From Hypoxylon rubiginosum (Eukaryota > Ascomycota > Sordariomycetes > Xylariales > Hypoxylaceae), in NCBI GenBank assembly GCA_902806565.1, contig CADCXA010000065.1:1-64000 (forward strand): a DNA stretch of 64,000 bases, read 5' to 3'. Positions 13,860 to 28,686 of this stretch are shown here, piece after piece (positions within the stretch are counted from its first letter, which is position 1; every line of letters begins with the position of its first letter). Both the position numbers and the translations under genes were made by a program. The notes below the pieces were generated by a model. It saw only the letters and a program-made list of their open reading frames with translations. It did no database searches and was not told where the DNA came from.

Positions 13860-16094
13860 ATAATTAAATTTTTTTTTATTAAATTTTTAATATTATATAT
13901 ATTAAATTATTATTTTAATAATTTTTACTTTTTTAATTTTATTATTTATAGCTTTTATTTTATTATAAAGTAATTTTTTAAGGTAATTATAAAATATATA
14001 TTTTTATTTCTTATATTTAAAATAATATTTTTTAATTATAAGTTTAATAAACTTTTTTTTAAATAATTTTAAAACTTAGGTTTTTTATTTTTAAGTTTAG
14101 TTTTAATTATTTATAAATTTTTAAATAAATACGTTATTTTTAAAAATTTAAGTATAATTAATTTTTATAATATTTTTATTTTTATTTATTTTTATTAACT
14201 AATAAACTATATATATAATTATTTTAATAAATTTAATAAAGTTATTATTATATATTAAATATATTAATATTATTATAATTTATAATATTAATAAAAGTTA
14301 TTTATAAAATTATTATATTTATTTTATTTTTAGTTTAAAGTATTTTTTTTTAAAATAAATAAACTTATTTTTAAATATATAAAATTCCTTTTTTAGTTTT
14401 ATTTTAAAAATTATAAATTTATTTTTTACTTTTTTTTAAATATTAAAATTAAAATATTTTTTATAAAAATGTTTTATAAAAATAATAAATATTTAAATTA
14501 GTTTTAAATAATTTTTATAAAAGTATAAAAAAATATTTACTATTATTTTTTTTTTAAAATATAATTTAATATCCATTATTTTTATAATATTAAAAAAAAC
14601 ATTTTTTTATTAACTTTTAATTAATCTTTTATTTATTAATATTATTTTTTAAAAAATATAATATCCTTTATTTTATTTATATAAAAATTAATTATATTAA
14701 TTTTTTAATTTTTTTTTATTTTTAAAAGGTTAATATTTATTTTTGTAAATATAATGGTATATTAATATACTTTTTTATTAATTATTTAAAATTTGGTATT
14801 TTATATTATTAATATTATTAATATTTATTAAAAGGATTTTTCCACCGTATTATTTATATTTATTTTTTTATTAAAGGTTTTAATATTTTTTTAAAGTTAA
14901 TTAATCATATTTATCATTATTTTCATTTTTTTTATTTAAATAAATTATAATTTATTAATTATTTAGTTATATATAAATTATTTATTTTTTTATTTTTTTA
15001 AAACAAGTTTATTTTTAATATAAATAATTTAATTATATAAAAAAATTATATATTAAATTAAATTTATTAATATATTTATTAATTTTATAACTTGTTTTTT
15101 TAATATTATTTATTTTAAAATATAAAATTATATTTAAAAAAAAACTGGTTTTAAATCTTTTATTATTATTTTAAAGTTATTAATTATTAATTTTTAAAAA
15201 TTATTTAATTATATTTCGTTATTTATATTTATAAATAATTTAAATTAAGTTTAAAAGATTTTTATTATATTATAAGTTTTTTAATAAAATATAAATTTTT
15301 TTATTAAATTATTTTTTAAAACGTTAAATATTATTATATAAAAAGTATTACGCTTTATTTTAAATATAAAAGAAATTTATATGAATTTTTTTTAATTATT
15401 ATTTTTTTTAATTAAAATAAATTACTAATTATATAAATAAAAATATTAAATTATTAATTAAAAATAATTTAATAATTTATTAAACCAGATTATTTTAAAT
15501 AAAAACTTAATTTTTTAATTTTAATTAAAAGGTTAATAAATAAATTTTTATTAATTAATTACTTTTTTTTAAAAATAAAATAAACGTTTTAAAAGTTTTT
15601 TTTATTAATAATTATTAAAATTATAACATTAATATAAAAAAACATAACTATTATTTATTAATAATTATTCTTAATTTATTAAACTTTTTTAATATTAAAA
15701 ATATTAAAAATATTATTAATAATTATTAAAAATATTAATTTATTAAATCGAAAAATTTTTAAAATTAAATTTTCTTTTTATAAAATATTATTATTCCTTT
15801 TTAAAAATAAAATAAAAAATATTTAAATATTATTATATATTATTTTATTAAGTAAGAAAGTTAAACTTAATTATTTAAAAATAAATAAGTATATTTAAAT
15901 ATAAAAAACTAAAGAAAAAAAAATTTATAACCTATATATATAATTACTTTAAAATAATTTATTTATTATTAATATATATTTACTTAAAATATTATATATA
16001 TTTTAATTTTAATTTTAACTTTTAAATTAATAAAATAACATTTATATATAAATTATATATATAAACTATAAATATTTACATTCACATTATAATA
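13860..16094 (-). mobile_element. Partial inverted Gypsy copy (copy E): 5' LTR plus about 2 kb internal
   Basis: The segment 13860-15830 repeats 11640-13616 of copy C almost unit for unit, and both match 24598-26565 of copy B in reverse. The 5' LTR is 15831-16094. The internal domain stops where copy C's 5' LTR begins. Copy C may therefore have inserted into E, but I did not find the rest of E on the far side of C. Loss by recombination is the other possibility. No frame survives. Confidence 0.75.
15831..16094 (-). repeat. 5' LTR of copy E, long subtype
   Basis: The 264-bp LTR starts TATTATATAT. Its end, near TTCACATTATAATA, keeps two C bases present in the TCCACGCTATAACA end of the unmutated LTR. 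Confidence 0.8.
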
Positions 16095-16311
16095 ATAATT
16101 ATAAATATTAAACTTTATTATATTTTTATTATAAAATAAATATTATAAATATAGTTTTAATATTTAATTATTTATTAAAATTTAAAATTTATAGTTTTAA
16201 CTTTTATATATAATTTAATAGTTTAATAATAATAATATTATAATATTATTAGTTTTAATATTTTTAAAAAACTTTATTATTTATTTTAATTATATTTAAT
16301 ATTAAATAATA

Positions 16312-16475
16312 ATATAAATAAAAATAAATAAAGTAAATAAAATAAATATAATATATATAAACTTAAAAAAATATAACTTTAAAATAAAAACTTTAAATTA
16401 TATATTAAAATATATTTATATATAATTAATATATTACTGTTTTAAGTTTTAATAAATTATTATATTATATAATAT
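16312..16475 (+). repeat. Short dispersed repeat, copy 2
   Basis: This matches 36159-36309 in the same orientation. A TAAA/TAAAA-rich run leads into TATATAAACTTAAAAAAATA, a TATATTTATATATAATTAAT block, and a TTTAAG-TTTTAATAAATTAT block. Similarity ends near TTATTATATTATAT. It is of unknown origin. Confidence 0.6.
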
Positions 16476-18852
16476 TATTATATTTTTTTTAAAAAATATA
16501 TTAAAACCTTTTTATAATTTAAATTAAATATTGTTTTAATAAAAAATCTTTTATATAAAAATGAAAATATTTAAATAAATTAAAATATAACTTTATTTAA
16601 ATTATAATTAATATATTATTAATTTTTTATAAAAATTTATTAAAATTACTATTTAAAAAAATTAAATATAGTTTATTTAATAAATAATATTTAATTATAT
16701 AAATATTATATTTATAATTTAAATTAAATATAAAAAGAATATTATTTAATTAGTTATATTTATTAAATTATAAAATAAAATTAATATAATATTACTTTTT
16801 AAATATTTAATATAAAACTTATTTATAATTTATTAATATAATAAAATATAGTTTAATTTAATAAATAAACTTTATATTATATATTAATAACACGATTTTT
16901 AAATTATATATATAATTATATATAAATTAAAATATATAATATAAAAAAATATATTTTAATTTAAAGATATTATTATTTAAATAAAAATATTAAAAGTTTT
17001 ATATTATTTAAAAATAATTTTTATAAAATAAAATTTAAAATAAATAAAATATTTTTTATTTAAATTAATATTAATAAATATAATATATTTTATATTATAT
17101 TATTATTAATAGAAAAAGTATTTTTAATAACAATTATTAATAGTTATATATTTTATTTAATAAAATAAAAATAAATATTTAAAAAAATGTTTTTAAAATT
17201 ATAATTTTTATAAATAATAAAAGAAAATATAACTATTTATTATTATTTAAATTATAAACATATATATAAATAAAATATTTAAAACTAAAAAAACATTTTA
17301 AAAAATAACTTAAAACTTAATTAAAATAATTAAACTATTAATAAATTATAATTATAATTAATAATAATATATTAAATATTTTTTTATATTCTTTAAAATT
17401 TATATTAATAAATTATATAATTATTATTTTTAAAATATTTATTATTTTTAAAAATAATATTAATTTTAAATTAAATTTTAAATAAAAATAATTTAATAAA
17501 GTTAATTAAAATAAATAATAAAAAATAACTTATATAATAAATAAAAATTATAAATTTAATATTTTAATTTATTAATATTTATTAATATTTATTATCCTAA
17601 AAAAGTTACCTTAAAATAATTATAATAATTAATAAAAAAAACTATAAAAAAAATATAAATAAATTATTTTATATTATTTTATAACGTTTATTATTTTTAA
17701 TTAAATTAATTCTTTTTATATTTTTTAAATTAATTTAAATTATAACTATTTAAAATATTTAATATAATAATTTATATTATAAAAGTTTTTTATATTTTAT
17801 AATAATTAAACTAAAAAAATATATATTAATTTAAAATATTTTTTTTTAATATTAAAAATAATTTTTAATATAAATAAATAAATAAAGATTTTTTAAATAA
17901 TTAAAATAAATTTAAAATATATAAAACTTTAATTTGTATTAAAAATCTTTATTTATAAAAAAACGTTATAATTAAATTTATAAAGTATTTAAAATTTTAA
18001 AAATATAAAAAAGAATTTAAAAAAAAATATTTATATTTAAATTTAATAAAATATTTAATATTTTTTTAAAATTATTATTATTTTAATTAATTATAATAAT
18101 ACTTTTAAATATATTTATTTATTATTTAAAATATATAATTAAAAAAATATTCTTTAATTAAATATATATTTTAGATATATTTAAAAAGTTTTTTTAAGTA
18201 ATATAATTATTGTTTTTCTTTTATTAAAAAACTTAAAATTATTTAATTTTATTTAATATTTTTAAAATTAAATTTAATAAATATATTTAATAATTAATAA
18301 TATAAAATCTAAATTTTAAATTTATATTAAAAACTATAATAAGTTATAAACGTTAATAATATTTATATATATAATTATTTTTATAAATTTAATTTTTTAA
18401 TTTTTATATACTGTATATTAATATATTTAATAATATAAATAAGTTTTTATTTTATTTTTATTTTAAATAAAAAAAATTAATATTTTTAAAAATTTAAAAA
18501 AAAATAATTTATATTTAAATTATATATTAAAATATAAATCAATTTAATATAATTTTTTAAAATAAAACTTTTAATTTAATTTAATTAATTATTTAATTAA
18601 ATTAATTTTATTAATTATTTTAATAAATTTATAAAAAATAAAACTTGTTTTTAAATTAATTTTAAAAATTATTAATAAATCGTTTTATTAAATTATTTTT
18701 TTTTTAATTTTTTTATATATTTTATTAAAATATTAAATCTTTTAAAAATTATTATAATTTATTTAAATTATTTACTTTATATTTTATATAATATTTAATA
18801 TATATTTTTAAAAAAAAATAAAAATAAATTTTATTATTATTTAATATTTTAA

Positions 18853-18995
18853 ACATTTACATGGTTTAAACGATTAAAATAGTTTATATTTTAAAAAGAT
18901 TTTACTTTAGTTTTATATTTAATTTAAACTTTTAAAAACTAAGTTTTTTATATTATTATTTTATATTTATATTATTTTTTATATAAATATAATAA
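18853..18995 (+). repeat. Direct repeat DR1, left copy
   Basis: About 145 bp are collinear with 20629-20775. Shared landmarks are a TATATTTTAAAAAG block, TTTAGTTTTATATTTAA, AAAACTAAG and a terminal TTTTTATATAA. The two copies are about 1.78 kb apart in the same orientation. They could be LTRs of a small element or two copies of a MITE-like repeat. Confidence 0.6.
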
Positions 18996-20628
18996 ATTAT
19001 ATATTATTTATAATATTTTTTTTATATATTTTTAGTAATTATTTTATATATAAATATAAATTAAACTTAAAATAATTAATTTTATTTAAATTATAATAAT
19101 TATATATTTAATTAATATTTTATTATTTTATTTAATAATAAAATTCTTAGTTTTAAAAAATATATAATAAAAACCCAATAAAATATTAACTTATAAATAT
19201 TAATATATTAAAACTTATATATAAAATTATAAATTAATAATTTAAATAAATAATATTAAATTAATTAAAAAATTATAAGTTTAATTTATTATATAATTTA
19301 ATATAAGTTATTAATTTTTTCTTTATAAAATTTAAAATTTTTAACTTATTATATTTTTTTATTTAATTTATTAAAAATTATTTTTAAAATATTTAACTTT
19401 TTAAAACTGTTTATTTATTTTTATATTTATTAAATTAAACTTATAAATAATTAATAAATTTAATTATTTATAAATTTTTATTTATTTTAAGTTACTAATT
19501 AAATTTAAAATATTAATTAAAAGTTTTTATTTTAAATATTATTTATTTATTAAAATAATATATATTTTATAAATATATAATTTTATATTTTATATAAAAA
19601 ACAAATATAATAATAAATAATACTTTTTATAAAATCTAATTATAAATTCTAATAAATTGTTTTAATTTTTAATAATTTCTTTTATATTAATTAAATAATT
19701 TATATATATATATATAAGATTTTTTTAAAAAAAATATTCGGGAAAGATTTTAAAAATATATATTAAATATTAATATTTAAAACAAATATATTATTATAGC
19801 AGTAAATATTATATAATTTATAAAATAAAATATAAATAAATATTATAATATTTTTAAAAAAAACTAAAAATAATATATTTTTATTATTTATTATAAGTAA
19901 TTTAAGTTTTATTTTTTTTTTATTAAAAAATAAGTTTAATTTTAAAAAATAAAATAAATTATTTTATATTATTATAATTTATATAAATTATATAAGTTTT
20001 ATTAAAAATATTAAAATAATATTTAATAATAAAGTTAAAAAAACAATTAAAAAATAATATTAAGTTTATTATATATAAAGTTTTTTAAGTATTTTTAATA
20101 AATGTTTATATTTAATTTTTATTTATAATTATAAGTTATAAAAAGTAAAAATAAAATTTTATATTTTTTATAAGTAAATTATAAAATTTATATTAAAAAA
20201 GTTTAAATAGTTAATTTTTTAGTTATATTATAAGATTTTTTATATTAAATTTATTAATAAAGTTTTTTTTAAAAAGTTTTAAATATATTTTATTTTTATA
20301 GTTATTTATTTTAAAAAACTTAATCTTAAAATTTTATTTAAATTTAAGTTTTTTATTATAATTAATATTATAAATAGTTAATATTTTAATTAATATAAGT
20401 TTTTTAAATAAGATTTTATTAAAAGATTTTTAATTTAAATTTTATATTAAAATAAATTTATTTAATATTATAATAATAAAAAAACATATATTTAAATTTA
20501 TTATAATAATATTATTATTAGATTTAATAAAAATAAAAATTTAAATAATAATTTTATTTTAATTAATATTAAATTTAAAATTATTAATTATAAAATTAAA
20601 AATTATATTTATAAGTATATATTCCAGG

Positions 20629-20775
20629 TATTTATATGGTTTATACACTTAAAATAATTTATATTTTAAAAAGTTTTTAATTTAGTTTTATATTTAACTT
20701 AGATTTTTAAAAACTAAGCTTTTTATATTATTTTTTTACACTTACATTGTTTTTTATATAAGTGTAATAATATAT
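20629..20775 (+). repeat. Direct repeat DR1, right copy, with hairpin end
   Basis: This is the partner of 18853-18995 and is less mutated. Near its end it has a perfect 9-bp inverted repeat, TTACACTTA (20736-20744) and TAAGTGTAA (20759-20767), with a 14-bp loop. Confidence 0.6.
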
Positions 20776-22363
20776 TAAAAACCTTTTTAATGTTTTTATT
20801 ATAAAAAATATATATAAAAAAAGTAATAATAAATATTATATTATATATTTAAAGTTTAAATTTTAAAAAAAAAATTATTAAAAATAATAATAATAAGTTT
20901 TTAAAATTTATTAAAATATTTAAAGGTTTTTTAATAGTTAATATTAAAGTTTTTATATATTTATTATTATTTTAAATTTATTTTATAAACTTTTATATTT
21001 TAAGTAATTTTTTTTAAATTTTAATATAAAATTAATTATATTTATTATTAATATTAATAATATATATATAATTTTATAATTTAATATTTATATTTTTATA
21101 GTTATTAATTTTAATTTATATTATTATAATTTTTTATATAATATTTATATTTTTAATTTAAGTTATTTAATATATTTAATTAATAATATTAAATAATTTA
21201 TAAAATATTATTTATTTTTATAGTTTAAAAAAAGTATTTAAAATAATTTATAATAATATTAAAGTTTTTAATATTAATATTATATTAATAAAAATTCATT
21301 AAAATAATAATTTAATTATTATTTTTAATATAAAATTTAGTATTATTTTTTTAATTAATTAAATAAATAATAATTAATTTAAAAATAAAGAAATTATTTA
21401 TAATAATATAAAAAACATATTTATTTTTAAAAATAATTTAAAAAAAAACTTATTAAAATAAATTAATATTATAATTTTAAAGATTTTAAGCTAATAAAAA
21501 TCCTTAATTTTATATATTAATTTTATATTATATATATAATAATTAATATTAAACTTATATATAAAAAGTTTTTATATATAAGTTTTAATAAAATTAAAAA
21601 ACCTTATTATTATTATAGTTTTTATTTAAAGATTTTAATATAATATTTTTTTTATTATATTTTTTTTATTATATTTATATATAATAAAATATTAAACGTT
21701 AAATATATTATTAATTATTAATTTTAATATATTATTTATTATAAATTATTTTTATAAATAAATCTTTTTTATAATATTAAAAAGCTTATTAATTTTAAAT
21801 ATATAGTTTTATTTATTAATAGTTATATAAATATAAATAACTTTAATTTAAATATAAAAGAAATTAAATTTTTATAATTATTAAAAAATTTATTATTAAA
21901 ATTTAATTATAAATTAAATTTAAAAATTTTAATTATATATATTAATAATAATAAAAAGTTTCTTTATAAAAATAATATTAAAAATAAATATTTAAATTAT
22001 AATATTTATTTTAAAATTATTATATTTAATATATTAAAATATAATAACTATATAAAAAAATCTAATATTTTTATAATTATTTTTTTTAAATTAATTTTAA
22101 TTAATTTTTAGTTATTTATTTTCTTTTTAATTTTAAATTAAAAAAATAATTATTATAATAATTTATTTATTTTTTATTAAAATAAATAAAGTATAAAACC
22201 TTTTTTATAATAAGTTTTATAAAATATTAAATTTTTATAAAAAAGTTTATTAAAATTATTTATTATATTTTTATAATTTAAATATTATTATTTAAATTTG
22301 TAAAAAAAAGGTTTTTAAAAATATAAAATATATATTTTATATTTATAAAAGTTTTATAATTAA

Positions 22364-22899
22364 TATTATAATATAAATTTAAATATTTATAATTTATATA
22401 TATAATTTATATATAAATATTATTTTATTAATTTAAAAATTAAAACTTAAATTAAAATATATATAATATTTTTTAATAAATATATATTAATAAAAAATAA
22501 GTTATTTTAAAATAATAATATATATAACTTATAAATTTCTTTTTTTTTTTAGTTTTTTATATTTAAATATTATTATAATATAAATTTAAATATTTATAAC
22601 TTATATATATAACTTATATATTAACGTTACTTTATTAATTTAAAAGTTAAAACTAAAATTAAAATATATATAATATTTTAAATAAATATATATTAATAAA
22701 AAATAAATTATTTTAAAATAACTATATATATAACTTATAAAATTTTTTTTTTTTAGTTTTTTATATTTAAAAACGTTTATTCATTTTTAAATAACCAAGT
22801 TTAGTTTTATTATTTATTTAAATAATATATAATAAATATATTTATTTATTTTTAAATAAATAAGTTTATTTTTTTTATTTATTTAAATAATATATAATA
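22364..22899 (+). repeat. Solo LTR split by a second LTR (outer LTR)
   Basis: The outer LTR occupies 22364-22570 and resumes at 22840-22899; together they make about 267 bp, one LTR. Its flanks are ATTAA (22359-22363) and GTTAA (22900-22904). These differ by one G/A change, as expected for a 5-bp target duplication hit by RIP. Confidence 0.85.
22571..22834 (+). repeat. Inner LTR inserted into the outer LTR
   Basis: This 264-bp LTR starts TATTATAATA and ends AATATATAATA. It is flanked by a perfect 5-bp duplication AATAT (22566-22570 and 22835-22839). In the unmutated LTR the target would be GATAC, close to the AGATACGCTTA motif. Confidence 0.87.
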
Positions 22900-24332
22900 G
22901 TTAATTATATTAACTATAAATTAAAAATTAATAAAATTTAGGTTTTTTTATTTTATAAAATTATTAAAATAAAAAATATGATTTTTAATAAATAATTAAA
23001 ATATTAAAATAATATAAAAAAAAATATTAAATATAATATTATTTTTAAAAGAATTAATTATAAAAAAGTTAATTAATTTTAAATTAATATTTATAATAAT
23101 AACATTTTTTAAGATTTTATTTATTTATAAGTGAATTTAAATTATTAAAAATATTAAATAAATTAATTTAGTAATTTAATAATTTTTTATTATAATATAA
23201 AAATAATTATTAAAATTTAGTTTATATTATATTTTTTTAAGTATATAATTAATATATTTTAATTAAATATATTTAAAACTTTTATTTATTATTTAATTAA
23301 AAAGTAATTATTTAAATTAATATTTAAAGTATTTTTATTTAATTTTAATAAAAAAAGTTTTAATAATATTTTTAAAAACTTTATATTTAAAAGTTTTTTA
23401 ATATTAAATATAAAAAATAAATACATTTTTATTAATAAGTGTTAATTAATTAATTTAAATTAATATAAAATATTTTTTTAATAAAAGTTTTAATAAAAAT
23501 ATTAATTTAATAAAATAAGATTAATTTAATTAATTAATTTTATTATTTAATTTCTTGAAAATTTAAAGTTAATTATAATATTATTTAAATGTTTTATAAT
23601 TTAATTAAAATAATTTATTTATTTTTATTAATATAATTTTTTTAATAGTTAATTAAAAATAAAAAAAGGTTAAAACTTATATTTTAACCTTTTTTAAGTT
23701 ATTTTTATTTTAATATTTTTTTTTAAAGTTTTTTAAAAAATTTTAAAATAACTTTTAATTTTAAAAAATTTAAAAACTAGTTTTCAATATTTAAATTTAA
23801 AATTTAATTAATTATAAAATTTTTAAATTAATTAACTTATTTTTTTAAGTTAAAATCTTATTTATCATATAAATATTAAATTAAAAGTTTAATTTTAATA
23901 ATAAATAAAAATATAATTAAATTTAATTTATTATTTATAATAATTATTAAATTAAAAACTATTAAATTATATAAAATATATATATAATTATAATAAGTTT
24001 AATATTAATTAAAATATTTTTTATTATTATAATTATAAAAAATATTAATTATAAATAATATAATATTAAAATTATATTTTTTATAACTTTATTTTTAATA
24101 ATATTATTATTTATTATTATTAGTTATTTAAATATTAAAAAAAAGTAAAATAAGTTTAAAAACTTTTATAAGTTTTATATAATTTTTATAATTTACTTTT
24201 TTAATAATTTAAAACTTTAATTAAAGAAATAATTAAATTTAATTTTTATAATATAATAATAAAATATTATTTATTTAAATATTTATATATAAATATTTTT
24301 ATTTTTATTTATATAAATAATTTATTTATTAT
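22900..24332. other. RIP-mutated DNA between LTRs
   Basis: This is AT-rich sequence with no open frame and no recognised element ends. Nothing more can be supported. Confidence 0.5.
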
Positions 24333-24597
24333 TATTATAATATAAATTTAAATATTTATAATTTATATATATAGTTTATATATAAATACCACCTTATTAA
24401 TTTAAAAATTAAAATTAAAATTAAAATATATATAATATTTTAAATAAATATATATTAATAAAAAATAAGTTATTTTAAAATAATTATATATATAACTTAT
24501 AAATCTTTTTTTTTTTTAATTTTTTATATTTAAATATATTTATTTACTTTTAAATAATTAAATTTAACCTTTTTATTTATTTAAACGGTATATAATA
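24333..24597 (+). repeat. 5' LTR of copy B
   Basis: The 265-bp LTR starts TATTATAATA and ends CGGTATATAATA. It preserves the CGG of the ACGGTGTGTGACA end seen in the unmutated LTR. Copy B's internal domain begins at 24598. Confidence 0.87.
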
Positions 24598-27500
24598 ATA
24601 TTTAAGTATTTCTTATTTTATTTTTAAAAAAAAATAATAATATGTTATAAAAAAAGAATTTAATTATAAAAATTTTTTAACTTAATAAATTAACATTTTT
24701 AATAATTATTAATAACACTTTTAATATTTTTAACATTAAAAAATTTTAATAAACTAAGAATAATTATTAATAAATAATAATTAAACTTTTTTACGTTAAC
24801 GTTATAACTTTAATAATTACTAATAAAAAAGATTTTTAAAATATTTATTTTATTTTTAAAAAAAAGTAATTAACTAATAAAAATTTATTTATTAACCTTT
24901 TAATTAAAACTAAAAAACCAGATTTATATTTAAAATAACTTAATTTAATAAATTATTAAATTATTTTTAATTAATAATTTAATATTTTTATTTATATAAT
25001 TAATCATTTATTTTAATTAAAAAAAATAATAATTATAAAAAGTTTATATAAACCTTTTTTATATTTAAAATAAATTATAACGTTTTTAATATAATAACGT
25101 TTAATATTTTAAAAATTAATTTAATAAAAAAATTATATTTTATTAAAAAACTAATAATATAATAAAAATCTTTTAAACTTAATTTAAATTACTTATAAAT
25201 ATAAATAATTAAATATAATTAAATAACTTTTAAAAACTAATAATTAATAACTTTAAAATAATAATAAAAAATTTAAAACCACTTTTCTTTAAAAAATAAT
25301 CTTATATTTTAAAATAAATAATTTTAAAAAAATAAGTTATAAAATTAATAAATATATTAATAAATATAACTTAATATATAACTTTTTTATATAATTAAAT
25401 TATTTATATTAAAAATAAACTTACTTTAAAAAAACAAATAAATATATAACTTATATATAATTAAATAATTAATAAATTATAATTTATTTAAATAAAAAAA
25501 ATAAAAATAATAATAAATATAACTAATTAATTTTAAAAGAATATTAAAACTTTTAATAAAAAAATAAATATAAATAATACGGTGAAAAAATCCCTTTAAT
25601 AAATAATAATAATATTAAAAATATAAAATATTAAACTTTAAATAATTATTAAAAAATTATAATAATATATTATTATATTTAAAAAAATAAATATTAACCT
25701 TTTAAAAATAAGTAAAAATAAGAAAATTAATATAATTAATTTTTATATAAATAAAATAAAAAATATTATATTCTTTAAAAAATGGTATTAATTAATAAAA
25801 AATTAATTAAAAGTTAATAAAAACTATTTTTTTTTAATATTATAAAAATAATAAATATTAAATTATATTTTAAAAAAAAAATAACAGTAAATATCTTTTT
25901 ATATTTTTATAAAAATTACCTGGAATTAATTTAAATATTTACTACTTTTATAAAATATTTTTATAAAAAATATTTTAATTTTAATACTTATAAAAAAACA
26001 GAGGATAAATTTATAATTTTTAAAATAAAATTAAGTAATAAATTTTATATATTTAAAAATAAATTTATTTATTTTATAAAAAAATATTATAAACTAAAAA
26101 TAAAGTAAATATAATAGTTTTATAAGCGACTTTTATCGATATTATAAACCGTAATAATATTAATATATTTAATATATAATAATAACTTTATTAAATTTAT
26201 TAAAATAACTATACGTGTAATTTAATAACTGGTATAAATAAATAAATAAAAAAATACCGTAAAAATTAATTATAATTAAACTTTTAAAAGTAATATATTT
26301 ATTTAAAAATTTATAAATAATTAAAACTAAACTTAAAAATAAAAAACCTAAGTTTTAAAACTATTTAAAAAAAGGTTTATTAAACTTATAATTAAAAAAC
26401 GTTATTTTAAATATAAAAAATAAAAATATATATTTTATAATTATTTTAAAAAACTATTTTATAATAAAATAAAAACTATAAATAATAAAACTAAAAAAAC
26501 GAAAATTATTAAAATAATAATTTAATAAATATAATATTAAAAATTTAATAAAAAAAAAACGTTTAATTATAAAAAAGTTATTTTTAAAAATAATAAAAAT
26601 TTAATATTTAATAACTTAAAAATAAAAAACTAACCTTAAAAAGTATAAATTTTATTTTAAGAAAAAAATCTTTATTTAAAATAAATTTTAATAATATCTT
26701 ATATAATTTTTTAAAACAATATTAAATAAATAACTAGTAATAAATTATTATTAATTATAAATAATTTATTAAAAAATATTAAAACCAAAGAATATATTTT
26801 TATTAATATTAACTTTATAAAAAAAGCTTAAAAACTATTATAAATATTATTAAAAACTAGATTTAAATTATAATATATTAATAAATATAATATAAAATCT
26901 ATATTAATAATTAATATATTATTATTAATAAATATTTATATTAATAATTAAATAGTTAAATAAATACTAATAATAATTATTAATATAAAATAGAATATTA
27001 TTATTAAAAAAAATGGTTTAAAAAATATAATATTATAATTAATATCGCTTGTTATTAATTTTTATTTTTAAATATCTAAATTATATAATAACTAAAAAAT
27101 ATTAAAATAAATAACGTAGGATATTTAATAAAAAATATAAATAACAAGTTTTAATAAAATATTTATAATTAAGATAAAAAAATAAAAAAAAAGAACCAAT
27201 GTTAATAAACTAGTTATTAATTAATAATAAAAAAATAACGCGAATATTAAACGTAAATCCACGATATAATCTATTAGTTAAAAATATAAAAAAACCTAAA
27301 ATTAAAAACACTAATAATAATAATATTTAAAAAAACAATATAAATATTAATAATAATTTTATTTTAAAAAATAAATAAGTTATATTATATATAGCTTAAA
27401 TTATAAATAATAAAATAAATAATATAAAAAAAAAAAAAAATAATAACCTTTTTAAAAAAAAATAATAACCTTTTTAAAAAAAATTAAAAAGAAAATACGT

Positions 27501-28336
27501 TATATTTATATTTAAATATAAATAAAAAAGGTTATTATTATATATGTTATAATATAATAAAATAATATAAAAATTATAAACTAAACATAGTTTTTATTAA
27601 AATTAAACTTTTTTATAAATTTTTAAAAAAAACTAAAATTAAAAAAACTAATTTTTATAATATTAATTATTTATTAAAAAACAAGTAAAAATATAATAAC
27701 TATAAATATAATTTTAAACTTTAAAATAAAAATAAACTAAAGTAATTAATAATATAAGTAATATTAAAAAAACATTATAATTATTTAAACGTTTTTAATA
27801 AAACTATATTAAATAAAGTTTTATTATATTAACTGGAAATAAATTATAAAATTAAACTTAAAAAAAAACCTGAGAAATTAAGCCATTTTTTTTATATAAA
27901 ATATTAATAAATAAATTAAAAGTTTATAAAAAATATATAATAAAATATATTTATAAAGAATTTATAAAACTAAATATATTACTATAAATAATATTAATAC
28001 TTTTTACGTTAAAACTAAATAATAACTTATAATTTTATATTAATTATTAAAAACTTAATAATTTTATTAAAAAAAACTAATATTTATTATTATTAATTAA
28101 AAAAAACTTTTAATAAAATATTTATAATTAAAATTTTCAGTAAAATAAATATTTAATAAATATTTTATTATATTTAACTTAATTTAAATTTAAAAAACTT
28201 AATAATATTTTAAACTTATTATAATTTTTATAAATATAAAGTTTTTTTTTTTAATGTTTTAAATAAATTATTAAGCTTTTAACGTTTTATTAATAATATT
28301 TTAATAAAATATTTTAATAAGTTTTATAATATATAT

Positions 28337-28686
28337 TTAAATAATATATTAATTTATTTATAATTTAAAAAAGAATATATTTTATATATTAATTTAATAT
28401 TAAAACGTTTATATATAATAAAACTTTAAATTAATATAATTAAATATAAATTTTATATAAAAAAAATAAAATTTTTAAAGTTTATTATAAAAATTAATAA
28501 CGTGGTGGTAAATCTTTTGAAAATTATATTATTAATAAGTTAAAAAAAACTAAAAAACGTTAAAAAAATATAATTTTTCCTAGGTTTTTATAATTTTTAT
28601 AAAAACTTATTTAAAATTATAAGCGTATAATTTAACTATTTAATAACTTTATAAAAAAAAACGTACCTTTTAATTAAATAAAATCC
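28337..28686 (+). pseudogene. RIP-destroyed Gypsy reverse transcriptase segment (copy B)
   Basis: The frame reads LNNILIYL, then EYILYINLILKRLY, then KFYIKKIKFLKFI, then NVVVNLLK, then KNVKKI-stop-FFLGFYNFYKN. These align in order with the YLDDILIYS box, the KCEF..KEVKFLGF region and the NVKEVQSFLGF.NFYR region of Ty3/Gypsy reverse transcriptases. Asn replaces Asp at the catalytic pair, and stops replace Gln and Trp, which is the pattern expected from RIP. The order and spacing make the assignment firm although the gene is dead. Confidence 0.82.

Larger units (their letters stand above)
16095..22363. other. RIP-mutated DNA, element type unknown
   Basis: About 6.3 kb of AT-rich sequence has no match to the Gypsy family described here and no open frame. 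It contains one short repeat shared with 36159 and 3652 (at 16312-16475) and a pair of direct repeats at 18853-18995 and 20629-20775. It probably holds at least one other transposon family, mutated beyond recognition by eye. Confidence 0.5.
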
